Below are positions 36,854 through 48,000 of a DNA stretch of 64,000 bases, one piece after another. This stretch comes from Inonotus obliquus (lineage: Eukaryota > Basidiomycota > Agaricomycetes > Hymenochaetales > Hymenochaetaceae), in the NCBI GenBank assembly GCA_032164295.1, contig JAJHTX010000002.1, forward strand, positions 1,860,001-1,924,000, given 5' to 3'. The translations under genes were made by a program, and so were the position numbers. Within the stretch, counting starts at the first letter, position 1. Every line of letters begins with the position of its first letter. Below the pieces are notes generated by a model, which saw only the letters and a list, made by a program, of their open reading frames with translations, made no database searches and had not been told where the DNA came from.

Positions 36854-39419
36854 GATATGTTAATATTCCATCTTTAGTTTCCTCGTCGTAACCCATAAAT
36901 ATTCCTTCAATTCCTTTATTTTGTAATTTATTCGTATTTTCTTTTCGTATTATTATTTTCCTTCCTATTTCATATAAGTTATCTATTTTGAAGTTTTCAT
37001 TATATCGTTTAAAGAAAGGTGTTTTATATTCTATTGCTACCCTTGGTGTTCTGTTGTAAATGAATACTGCGTGTTGGGCTACGTATGCCCATAAATGTTT
37101 TGGTATTTGTTTTGCAGTTATCATTGCTCTCGTATGATTTAGTATTGTTTGATGTAATCTTTCTGCGACACCATTTTGTTGTGGCGTATCATGTACTGTT
37201 AATCTTCGTATTGTTCCTTGTGATTCTAAGTAATTTGTAAAATCTTTTGATAGAAATACTGTATCGTTGTCACTTTGTAATACTTTTATTTTTATTCCGT
37301 ATTGTGTGAATAATTTTGTAGTAAAAGTTACGTATTTTATATAGCCGTCTGATTTGTGTTTTAGCATTATCATTTCTGCCCATCGTGTGGCGTCGTCTAC
37401 TATTGTTAATAAATATTCAATATTTCCGTATCCTTTTACTGGTGCAGGTCCCCATATATCCATATGTAATATATCTCCGTATTTCTCAGACAGTGAACTT
37501 TGTCTTATTTTTGGTATTATTGATCTTTTTATGTTCGCCTTTAAACAATCTTCGCATTGTTTTTCTTTATTGTCAATAACACGTGTGTTGATAATATCTG
37601 GTGAGTCATGTAATAATTTTCTTATGTAATCGTAGCTTACATGTCCGAGTTTTTTATGTAATTCTTCTAACGTGATTGAATTTATTTGTTGTTTCTCAGG
37701 AGTTCTAATAATTTGCATTCGTATCAGATATAAGTTTGTTTGATTTTTCTTAATTTTTCCGCAGTATCGATTTTTTGAATCATAAATAGTACAATGTTCA
37801 TTTTCAAAGATACATATATATCCACATTTACATAATTGAGATTGAGAGACTAGCGTAAAAGTTAATCGTGGGTGATAGTAAACATTTTGAAGTCGTATAA
37901 TGCTTACTGTTTTTGTGTTTTCATTTTTTAGTATTGGAATAAATAAGTCTCCAGTCGTATTCGTAAATAATAAGGATCCGTTCGCCGTCGATATTACTAT
38001 AGGAACTGCGTTTTTGTTAATATTTCGCATTAAGAATAAATGTGGTGATGAGTGAATTGATGCTCCTGAGTCAAGTATAGCGTAAACTTTACTTACGTCG
38101 ATGTTATTTTCCAATTCCTTGTAGTGTTCGTCAATAAAACTACTGAAATCGTATTCCTTCATCGCAATGTCAACTTCTTCGACTGAGGCAACGTTAACCT
38201 CTTCAATACGAGCAGTAGATGTCGAGGGAATTGGTTGTTTCTGTTTCTTGTTTTCGTTTTGTTGATTTACAAAATTAATGACTTCTTGAGGCGAGTTAAA
38301 CGTTAACTTTCCGCTTTCGATTCGTTTCGTGTGTGCATTCTTTGTAGCGTCGGTTGGAGGGAATCGGCAGTCCTTCGAGTAGTGGCCGAACCTGTTGCAG
38401 TTAAAGCATTTGACTTTCGTCATGTCTTTTTGCTGTGCAGCGTTTAATTGGTCGTGGTTGTGATAGGGAGTATGACGCGGATTAAAATTTGATCCTTTGT
38501 AACCACGTCCGCGTCCTCGTTCGTAAGGGGTTCCTCTGCCTCTGTTAACGTATCCTCGTCCTCGTCCAGGAGAGGGGTGGTAAGGTTTATATTGCGACTT
38601 CCAAGATGCGAAGGCCGCTCGTAGTTGCACAATGAGTGTTTCGGGTGATAATGTTTTGTGTTGCGCGGGGTTTTGAGCTATTGTATCATTAAAATACTTG
38701 ATTTGGTCTTCAAGCATAAGCGCAATTCGTTTGTAAGGCGGTGGCGTTGCGAGGTTAATAGCACTGATGTACGTTTTATCGTCTGGTTGATGACCATGTG
38801 CGCAGAGTTGAGCGTAACTTTCTTGAACTTTATCAAGTGTCTTGTCAAATTCCGTAACGTGTCCGCGTATCGTAAATAGTTTTGAGATGTCAGCAGAGTC
38901 GGTAACCATTGTTTGAATATCGTATCTATCAGCTAAAGCTGACCAAATAGTTTTGACCGTCTGCTTCATTAGCAAGTTTCCAAGTAAATGATTTGGAATT
39001 GAACTTATTATGGCATGATAAATGCACATATTCATTCGATATTCTTCAGCGTCGTTTGGGTCTGGTTCGTACTTCAGATGATCGGATAAGCCTAGGGCCG
39101 CAAGCCCAGATATAATCCTAAATTTCCACGTTTGGTAGTTTGCAATGCCCGACAACTTTTCGAGTTTATCGAAAGTGCGGTTAACATCGCTATTGTCTAT
39201 GTTCGTAACAACAAAGACTGGCGTATACGTTGCCATTGGGTTCGTTGGTGGAGGGGTAGATGCGTTAGATGAAGATGAAGATGATGCGTTAGAGGGAGAT
39301 GGTGGCGGTGGTTGAGGAGTAGCAGGTACGATGACTTGAGTTGTCGGTGGAGTAGGGTTAACGGCAGCAGATGCTCGAGAGCGTGTTACAGGGACGTTCG
39401 ACGTTGAGCCAGTAGACAT
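36804..39419 (-). CDS. copia gag, protease and integrase frame
   Basis: 871 codons from the ATG at 39419. A Ser/Pro-rich lead and gag domain (YQTWKFRIISGLAALGL onward) precede an RG-rich stretch. The zinc knuckle is CFNCNRFGHYSKDC (about residue 338), the aspartic protease site LDSGAS (about 448), and the GAG-pre-integrase HHCC block (LHKKLGHVSYDYIRKLL, then CEDC). The integrase core has its D-D-E in MDIWGP (about 652), QSDND (about 718) and NGVAERLH (about 751). Frame change at the 3' end hands over to the RT frame. All catalytic residues are present. Confidence 0.94.
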   Translation of the reverse strand: MSTGSTSNVPVTRSRASAAVNPTPPTTQVIVPATPQPPPPSPSNASSSSSSNASTPPPTNPMATYTPVFVVTNIDNSDVNRTFDKLEKLSGIANYQTWKFRIISGLAALGLSDHLKYEPDPNDAEEYRMNMCIYHAIISSIPNHLLGNLLMKQTVKTIWSALADRYDIQTMVTDSADISKLFTIRGHVTEFDKTLDKVQESYAQLCAHGHQPDDKTYISAINLATPPPYKRIALMLEDQIKYFNDTIAQNPAQHKTLSPETLIVQLRAAFASWKSQYKPYHPSPGRGRGYVNRGRGTPYERGRGRGYKGSNFNPRHTPYHNHDQLNAAQQKDMTKVKCFNCNRFGHYSKDCRFPPTDATKNAHTKRIESGKLTFNSPQEVINFVNQQNENKKQKQPIPSTSTARIEEVNVASVEEVDIAMKEYDFSSFIDEHYKELENNIDVSKVYAILDSGASIHSSPHLFLMRNINKNAVPIVISTANGSLLFTNTTGDLFIPILKNENTKTVSIIRLQNVYYHPRLTFTLVSQSQLCKCGYICIFENEHCTIYDSKNRYCGKIKKNQTNLYLIRMQIIRTPEKQQINSITLEELHKKLGHVSYDYIRKLLHDSPDIINTRVIDNKEKQCEDCLKANIKRSIIPKIRQSSLSEKYGDILHMDIWGPAPVKGYGNIEYLLTIVDDATRWAEMIMLKHKSDGYIKYVTFTTKLFTQYGIKIKVLQSDNDTVFLSKDFTNYLESQGTIRRLTVHDTPQQNGVAERLHQTILNHTRAMITAKQIPKHLWAYVAQHAVFIYNRTPRVAIEYKTPFFKRYNENFKIDNLYEIGRKIIIRKENTNKLQNKGIEGIFMGYDEETKDGILTYHDGTKYPIYRFQRISN

Positions 39420-39462
39420 AAAGATGTTGAGCGTAGATCGAGGGTACGTGCAGTGTCAAGCA

Positions 39463-39474
39463 AGGCTCATAACC
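39463..39474 (-). other. primer binding site (half-tRNA-iMet type)
   Basis: Immediately inside the 5' LTR the element reads GGTTATGAGCC, the complement of the anticodon stem-loop of initiator tRNA-Met (GGCUCAUAACC). This is the half-tRNA priming known for Drosophila copia. The match is seen; use as primer is inferred. Confidence 0.6.
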
Positions 39475-39736
39475 TTTTAGACACAGTGAATCCTCAGAGA
39501 GAATGAGATGAACTCAGACAGGAGGCGTAGAACGTTCACAAAATCGTTATATTCTTTGCCTGCCAGAGGCCGTTCTTATATACTAAAGTACAAGATAATT
39601 TAAGCTCCGTTTGAATCTAATAATACACGTTTTATTGTGATCACATGTGATTCGTTCTTATTGTCTTTCGTCGTTATTGTTCTCGTCCTATTGTTCTCGT
39701 TCTATTGTTCCGTACTAGGTAGTCATTATCTTAAGA
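39475..39736 (-). repeat. 5' LTR of the copia element
   Basis: 262 bp, visually identical to 34767-35028. As the upstream LTR of a minus-strand element it would hold the element promoter. Its outer end is about 157 bp from the ATG of the divergently oriented epoxide hydrolase. Confidence 0.93.
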
Positions 39737-39893
39737 ACTGGCGACTGAGTTAAAGATCAAAAGGAAGGTCAGGTATCAGGTGACTCACTCTGTGATTGTT
39801 TATGCTTACTCTGAAGCGTGCAATGTCTTCCACCGTTCCTCTCGGTCATCACGATACACCACATTCTCCTTTCACGCTTATCATTGATTCGCC

Positions 39894-41489
39894 ATGTCTT
39901 TTGAAACTCCCAAACGAATCGACGTAAAGTATGATCCTGAAAAGGTTCAAAACATGTTATCCTTGCTCCGGGCTGCTCCATTTCCAGACAAACCACCGAT
40001 TGATTCAGACTCTCCGTGGAAACTCGGTATTGAGTATGAATACTTGAAGAAACTGAAGACGGTGTTTTTATCTCAATGGAGTTGGGAATCTCTCGAGGAG
40101 AAGATATCGAAGTTTGATAGTTATGTTGTTCGTTATGAGAGTGGTGGTGATGCTCTGGATTTGCACTATGTATATGCGAGAAGTTCTAGGGTTGATGCTG
40201 TTCCGCTTATTTTGTTGCATGGATGGCCTGGTACGTCACTCTATACTCACAAAACCCTTCTCCCAAGATTAAACTTTGCTCTTCCTTTCGAAAAGGAACT
40301 TTCTTCGATTTTCATAAAGTCATCGAACCATTGATAAATCCACCAAGTTCAAGTCTCCCAGCGTAAGTTCTCGTAATTACATATATCTCTGAGGTGGTAC
40401 CTTAACTGGTAGTTATTAAGCTTTCATGTAGTGATACCTTCGCTTCCTGGTTACTTCCTATCTACACTTCCAAGGCGCGATGGATGGGGTCTCTCTGATA
40501 CTGCTAAAGTCTTCAATGGACTTATGACCTCCGTTCTTGGTTATAAGACATACGTGGGACAAGGTGGCGACTGGGTAAAGCACCTAGCTTTTTGTTCGAT
40601 GCATGAAGAGACTTATTAATATTTAATTTCAGGGATCTTATATCCTGCGAATCATGGGGAGCCTCTTCCCGGAGTCGGTTCTACTTATGCATTATAACAT
40701 GTTCAGAACCCCTCCCGCAACGAACGCGGATCCGTCATCATACTCTGAGATAGAGAAACGAGCCGTAGCCCGTAGAGAGGAATTTTATAAGACAGGAAGA
40801 GGATACTTGGATATACAATCAACGAAGGTAGCTTGTCCGTTAATCATCTGATTATATAATTATTAAATTGCCTCTAGCCATTCACAATTGGAATAGCGAT
40901 TGCGTCTTCACCACTAGCGGTTTTAACTTACGTTGGAGAAAAGATGTATACGTGGTCTGACCCGGAAAGGATTGAAGAGCAAGATATTCTGGATACTGTC
41001 GCGCTTTATTACCTGAGTGGCTCGTTTGCGACTTCGGTGGTTATATATAACCAGGTCAGTCAAGTCCATTCACCAGGGATCAAATGAAATGACTGGCATC
41101 GGATGACATTCTGAAATTTGCTCAGGGAAAGGAACGTGCTGATATTGTAGCAGGTGCCAAAGGAAAGTGGGCACTCAAGAATAAGTTTGGGTTTTCTGCA
41201 TTTGTTCGTATTTGTTTTTCTTAGTTGCTTCTTCAGTCGCTGACTTAAATCTATGCATAGCCGTATGAGATAGGCGGTGCTCCTAGATGTGACATCTTAC
41301 CATACGGCCCTTTGGTGTACTACAAAGGTAAAGTATTATCATGAATTGTCTGTATTTCTGGGAGATACCATGGTGTTGACATTAATACCAGAGCACTCGA
41401 ATGGTGGCCACTTTCCCGCTCTGGATAGCCCAATTGATTTCGTGGATGATCTACGAGAGTTCTTTGGAGAACACTGGGTTGGAACCTGA
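39894..41489 (+). CDS. epoxide hydrolase (EHN + alpha/beta hydrolase)
   Basis: Eight exons (39894-40230, 40296-40362, 40421-40574, 40633-40827, 40878-41054, 41126-41203, 41261-41327, 41392-41489) give 390 residues. The N-terminal EHN domain (LKTVFLSQWSWESLEEKISKFDSYV) is typical of microsomal-type epoxide hydrolases. The oxyanion motif HGWPG is at residues 109-113, the nucleophile Asp185 in GGDWGS, and the catalytic His365 in NGGHFPAL. It would hydrolyse epoxides to diols; the substrate is unknown. All junctions keep the frame, including a 64-nt last intron. The nearest upstream sequence is the copia LTR, so its promoter was separated from older upstream DNA. Confidence 0.9.
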
Positions 41490-41740
41490 TGATCCAAAAA
41501 ACGTAAAGTAAGGTAAATGAGGGGAGCGAAATGTAACATTACACGCTGTATGATTTGGTCATAGTAAAGAAAAAAGTTGAGCCTGCAAGCCATGCCGGGA
41601 GCGTGATCGACGCGACGATCTTCTTTACGGAAATGGAACTTTGGAAGCTGATTGGTAACTGGTACCTCAACGCGTGACGCAACGCGTTTCAGCCAAGTAC
41701 CACAAAGGATGTCCAATTCATACTGAATCTTTAGAACAAC

Positions 41741-44682
41741 ATGAACAGCCAAACCAAACCAGAATCAGAATCAGTTGGACCTCTACCTATCCGTCGTTTA
41801 CAAGAAACACTCATTAACCGTATTGCCGCTGGAGAAGTAAGTGTGTTTTTCTGTCAAAGTTACACAGTCCGGACTTTTGATTGACTCAAGCACTTTTAGA
41901 TTATTCATAGACCTTCATCTGCTTTGAAAGAACTTTTGGAGAATTGTCTTGATGCTGGAGCGACGTCTATTCGTATTACGATTAAGGATGGTGGATTGAA
42001 ACTATTACAGATTCAGGATAATGGGTGTGGGATTCGTGTAAGGTCTTTTCTTTCCATCTTTCTCCGAGCTGACGAGTAGTTTAATTTCTTGTATAACTCC
42101 AGAAATCAGACCTAACGATACTCGCAGAGCGATTTACAACCTCAAAACTGTCCACCTTCTCGGACCTTTCATCTCTCAGGACATACGGTTTTCGTGGAGA
42201 AGCACTGGCGTCCATCTCACATGTCTCTCAGTTGTCGGTCATAACGAAGACGAAAGCGGATAGTTGTGCATACAAGTAAGGACATTTGTGGCTCTTTGGC
42301 ATGGATAGGCTCATTGTTAGCGTATAGAGCACATTACCTTGATGGAAGTCTTACACCCGCGAAGCCAGGACAAACCGCTGATCCAAAGCCATGCGCCGGA
42401 AATGATGGGACTATCATTACTGTACGCCACTCATTCCTGATCTTTGCATCACAGGCATTAACCTGAAGTAATCGTTGAAGGTCGAAAACCTGTTTTACAA
42501 TACTCCAACTCGTCTTGCCGCACTGCGAAGTTCGTCCGAGGAGTATGCACGAATACTGGATGTCGTGACCAAATATGCTGTCCACAACGCCAGTGTATCT
42601 TTCGTCTGCAAGAAGGTACGCTTGTGTCTGGGAAAAGTTAGCTCATGTCATGTGTTTACGCACTTATCAGGCCGGTTCTGCTGGACCTGATTTATCGACA
42701 CCTTCGAACTCGACGACAAAGCAAGCTATACGTCTTCTCTATGGTCAGTCGATCGCCCGAGAGCTTCTTAGTGCAAGTTTCTCTTCTAGTCCCCGCGCTA
42801 CGAATGCCAACGAAGCAATGGATGTCGATGACACCGTCAACGTAGAGGAAGAAGGCAGTTGGCATGGGGAAGCACTCTTCACAAGTGCGAACTATCATTC
42901 AAAGAAGACAGTTTTCTTGCTTTTCATCAATCGTGAGTCGCCCGCACTTCGAAAATCGGTAGTTTCTCATTTGAGTTTAGATAGACTTGTTGAATCCACT
43001 CGTATTAAACGAGCTATTGAGAGTGTGTATAGTGCGATCCTTCCGAAGGGGTCTTTCCCTTTCATTTATCTCAGGTAATCTGTCTCAATGACCGTTTGTC
43101 TACTTTTACTTGATCTGATTATTTCTGTGATTTCCAAAGTCTTGAGCTTGATCCACGAACAGTCGACGTCAATGTGCACCCGACCAAACGCGAAGTCCAT
43201 TTCCTCGACGAGGAATCTATCATAACGCGTGTCTCAGATGAGATTCAGTGTACTCTAGCTGACCAAGGTCGTTCCAGGACGTTTGAATATCAGGTATGTC
43301 GAATACTTCCAACAGCCGACACCAACTCCGACCTTGATTTTTATTTAGACTCAGACAACCCTAACGGGCGATATCTTGGATGCGAACCAGAGTCTGAAGA
43401 AGGGCAAGGGCAAGGAGAAAGCTGCTTCTCAAGAAGATACGAATGACGACAGAGAAACTGGCGAGCAAGGTGTTTCCCGATCAGAAGTGGTGGGGAAACA
43501 GAGGATCGTTTATTCAAAGGATAAAGTCCGCGTTTCTCAAGCAGACCGAAAGTTGGACTCGATGTTTCCCGTGTTGAATCCTACTACACAAACCCTTTCT
43601 TCACAATCGACATCCAGCGGGACTGATAAAGAAAAGGATGGGAGTCGTAACAACGGTCCCGCGAGACCAATTATACCGAGTAGAGGGTCACGTTCACAGG
43701 AAATTCCAGAAAGTGAATGTTACCTGACGTCTGTTAATGGTCTCCGATCAGATGTGGAAAAGGCACAGCATAATTGTAAGCGTTTTCTCGGCCTATGCCT
43801 GATGCTTCACCGAATGATATTTTTCGTTCGTCTAGTCCTGACGGAAATCGTGAAGAAACACGTTTTCGTCGGCGTCGTCGATGTCCAACGCTCTCTTTCA
43901 CTAATACAACACGAAACTAAACTCTACTTACTGAATCATGCTTCGTTCGCGTGCGTTGCTGTGACACTTCAACAACTCATCGCCATCTTTACCTTTTCTT
44001 ATTGCTGATTGCTACTTTTATATAGTGAGGAACTTTTTTATCAACTTGGTTTACGCCAATTCGGGAATTACGCGCGCTTAAAGTTAGAACCACCCCCGCC
44101 GATTCGTCATCTCGTCCAACTAGCCGTTCGTGCAGAAAATGAACGATGGAAAACTCAAGGACTCGATGTCGAAGCAGAAGAAGTCATTGATGTACGTCTC
44201 GACGTATTTTGGGTTCGCGTTTTCGAGAACTAACGTCTGAAAAGCGAATCGTCACAAAAATAACTCAAAACTCAGCCATGCTAAACGAGTATTTCTCAAT
44301 GAACATCACATCTGAAGGTACTCTTTCAAGTTTACCTTTACTCCTTCGTGGATACACCCCAAATCTCGCTCGACTCCCACTCTTCCTTATGCGTCTTGGT
44401 CCACAAGTTTGTTGGACACAAGAAAGGGAATGTTTCAGTTCCTTCTTACGTGAACTTGCGTATTTTTACCGACCAGGAGAACTATCCGTATCGCAAGGAG
44501 ATAAAAAGACGAGCAAGGTGGACAAAGACGATCCCGCGGAGAAAAGTGAACGCTGGCAGATTGAACACGCCTTATTCCCGTCGATGCGGAAATACTTGCT
44601 TGCGCCGAGGAGTTTATTAGATAGGGATGTTTTGCAAGTAGCGAGTTTACCGGATTTGTATCGGGTTTTCGAGCGGTGCTGA
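41741..44682 (+). CDS. MLH1: DNA mismatch repair protein MLH1 (MutL family)
   Basis: Eleven exons (41741-41836, 41900-42037, 42103-42275, 42328-42421, 42481-42615, 42671-43074, 43140-43293, 43349-43775, 43836-43950, 44026-44191, 44245-44682) give 779 residues. The GHKL ATPase motifs are complete: [38 protein letters not shown]. They are followed by [15 protein letters not shown], the transducer domain and [14 protein letters not shown] disordered linker leads to the C-terminal dimerisation domain, which ends in FERC, the hallmark last four residues of MLH1. It pairs with PMS1 to coordinate mismatch repair in the nucleus. It is complete, with all introns about 51-77 nt. Confidence 0.97.
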
Positions 44683-45067
44683 ACTTATGTGCTATCATCC
44701 CTATTCCCGAGGATTCATTCATCGTTTGTTGCCGACACACTGACACGCTGTATGGGTATAGCTTACGGATGTGCTAGATGAACGTATTTTTACTCTATAG
44801 AATACTACTGTACTTTGCAAAATATTAAACCTTGATTTTATGTTTATTGTCGACAGGGACTATGTCAAATAATTGAGCCTGCCGCTCTGCGTACAGCAGT
44901 CTAGCATAACATAGTAACAAGAATGCCATGATACAGATGCAGATGTTCTAGCTACACAAATTTAGGAAACATGTACGAGAGCAGTGATTAGAGAAATTGC
45001 AAAGAACAAGGAGAAAGATGCAGGAGGCCAGCATGAGAGACTTTAGTACGACATAGATAATCACTGT
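44683..45067. other. intergenic between convergent genes
   Basis: 385 bp between the stop codons of MLH1 and the PAG1 homologue; nothing but 3' flanking sequence is seen. Confidence 0.6.
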
Positions 45068-48000
45068 CTATAAGTTACGTCGATGGTTCGTGAAATAGCC
45101 ATTCTGATAATGATGACCGCTTTCGGAGGAATTATTTCCGAAGGAGTCGAAAGCGAAAGTGTCCGTGTCAAACTCGCTGCTGTCGGAGTCATCATCGGAT
45201 CCGTCAAAGCCATGACGGTGCCCATTAGTCCTGACCTCCACTGGGTTTACGTGAAAGACGTCAACGAACGGTGTCTGTGGTGAGTCAAGAGCTGCTGCTG
45301 TATCTGTTGACTTTGCAAGGATAGCAGCGACGCGAGCTTCCAATTGTTGATTCGGCATGGAAGCGGCCGGCACAAACTGAGGCGCTCTTGACATAGGCAT
45401 CGGGGGAGGCTGCGAACGATCATCTTGATCGGAGTCTGGACCACCAAGGAAGAAGGTGCTTAGTTCATGCAGATTCTGGACTAAATCACCAAGATCAGCC
45501 TCGAGTGGATCCGCAAACCGGTCGACCTCAGGCTCAAACTCGATTCGCGACGGACGAGTGGGCATCTTGCATGTGTCAAATACAGCCATGACGTTCCTAC
45601 GGCAAACCTCGCGCTGGCGATCTGGTCGAGCGATGCTCCACCCGGATTCCTCGGGTGCACCAAAGACTTCAGTATCGACTGTGGCATCCTGCTGTCGTGC
45701 CGAACCAAAGTGCATGCTCATACGTAAAACATGTCTTGCAGCTAAGCCGCCAGAGATGGATATCGGTTCATCGAGTACGTCAAGTGCTTGCGAAGCGAGA
45801 TCCGTCCGGAGTAATCTCAGCAATGGCATTAAGAGCTCGGAACCCAGCCTATCGACAGGATTTCTCGTCTCGCGGAGTTGAAAAAGTACCTTCAGGATCT
45901 GCATTGACTTTATTTGCAGCCAGCGTTCTGAGTTCAGTACCAGGCTCATAAGCAAAGATACAACCTGCGTCCATTGATCCGCCGCATAGTGCTCCCGTAA
46001 AGCTGCCGCCGCCTGGCGTATGAAATCCTCCTTCGTACGAAATCGGGACTTTGCGAAGGAAGTCATGATGCGAGCTATGCTCGGACGATCTTCACTTTCA
46101 GCAAATTTAGCGATATTGGTAGCAAACTCGGTGATAAGCTCGTCCTTTGAGACCTCTTCCATAGACCGAAGACACCAAGGCAAGATCAAGGTGTACATGT
46201 CACGCACCCGGTTGCCGGCCGAATCTACTAATTGCGGGTCTTCAACTTCGGACAACCTCTTCAGAACTCGTAGTGTCTGTAAATACGTCTTGACCGATCG
46301 GAGCCCAGTGAGAAGAAGGGGCTGTAGGTCTTGAGGGCTCGAAAAGTTTTCCGGTTTATTCGCCGCGAGAACCTGGACGACGTACGAATCCTTCAGATCA
46401 AGTCTGTCCAGCAGACATTCCAGCATGTTCAACAGCTGAAGAAACTCGGCTTCCACTGGCGTTGATAGGCAAGCAACCGCACACCAGTAAAGCTGCGGTA
46501 GGAGCGTGGAGTCTAGACTATCAGACTGAGCGACAGAACTCAGAGTGATGATGAGCTCTACGGTGAATGGATGCAGATTAGGTTCTTGGGCAGCTACCGT
46601 ATTCGAAAGACGGCCTAGAAGCTGTGCAAGATCGGCCTGGGTGACTTTGGGCATAAGCGATCGAAACACCTGGAGTGATCGGAAAGCGATGGGTCTGATC
46701 GAACATGTTGTGCCCCATAGTAAAGCAAGGGAACCCCACTCATCGGCCAATTCTGGGTGCAAAGGGCTCAACCACTGAAGTACAAGATTGCAAAGACTGC
46801 GCATCTTTTCGCCAATCTGCGAGACAGGGTCATCCTCCGTCCAAAACAATGCAGTGCTGTCACGTTCTAACGCGGGTAAAGCTGATCCCATGGAAGAAAC
46901 GGAAGGGATGGAAGGCCGTATCGAGGATTCGTCGTACCCTGGAAGCCATGCACGTAATGTCTGGAAAAGCAGATGACGAGCTTGTTCCCTGACAAACGGA
47001 TTGCGATGCCCTATATGAGAGAAAACGCCCTGGAGGATATTTGGCAGCGTCTTCTTCATTTCCCATGCGCGTGATAATGCTACATCACCAAGGAACAACA
47101 GTGCGAATTGTCCAGCTCCAAGGGAGTGACGCGGTTGCTCCGCAAATAATGCATCTAGATCAGCCCAGAAGTCCGTCTCTTCTGCCTCCGGAATCTTCAG
47201 CTTGTGATCGATAGCAGGTAGCATCTGCGCCGGCTCAATTACTTCGCACAGGTCTTCTATGATCTGGCGGCCGCACGACGTCCGAGAAAGACAAGCAACA
47301 ATTTTCTCTGCCGTATTCACATATCTGGTGCTACCGACTTTGGAAGAGTGCTCCAAAAGAAATCGTATCGCCGCGTGTCCATTACGGTTATTAACGTCAA
47401 CAAGGCAACGCCAAAAAGAAAACACTTGTTCGGGATAACTCTCAGAATAACGTAGAGTCAGGGAGATGAGGTGATAAAGGATGACACGGCCTTCCTTCGT
47501 TAAAGACGTATTGTCCTGGACGAGGAGGTTGATAGACGAAAACCACGGAGATAGGCCGTTGAGAATATGCGAAAATGCGTACGCATCCAAGACATCATAG
47601 ATCATGGATAGCTTTGATGCACAATGGATGATGGCCATTATAGCCTCTTCTGGGTGCTCCTGGGCTAAGGTTCGTGAGACCTGATACTGCGCATCAAGGT
47701 AGATGTTAGCAGCAGAGCTTGCGACGTTCGCTTCGAAGCGGGAGAGACTGGTTTTGCCACCAGCCTTCTCGTTCACAGCCTCCAGCGTGGAGAGAGTTAA
47801 TCGGCGGGCGTCCACCAGTGGACTGCATAGGTTCGCTAAACCAAGGCAGACAACATGGCCGAAGGTAAGCTGACAAGACTCGCCCGTGCAAATCACATCG
47901 GCAACAATTTCGAAAAATCGATAATTGCTTGTTTGGGGGTCCATGCAAGCTACAAAGCTGCGCCGTAGAAGTTCATCCAAGAGTGCATCCTCACCACCAT

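Larger units (their letters stand above)
34767..39736 (-). mobile_element. complete Ty1/copia LTR retrotransposon, 4970 bp
   Basis: Two 262-bp direct LTRs flank a minus-strand gag-pol region, and a 5-bp target duplication ACTGG lies at 34762-34766 and 39737-39741. Domain order is gag, zinc knuckle, protease, integrase, reverse transcriptase, RNase H: integrase before RT defines copia. The LTRs look identical base for base, so insertion was recent. The coding region is split by a +1 frame change near 36850. It sits between G-alpha 1 and the epoxide hydrolase gene. Confidence 0.96.
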
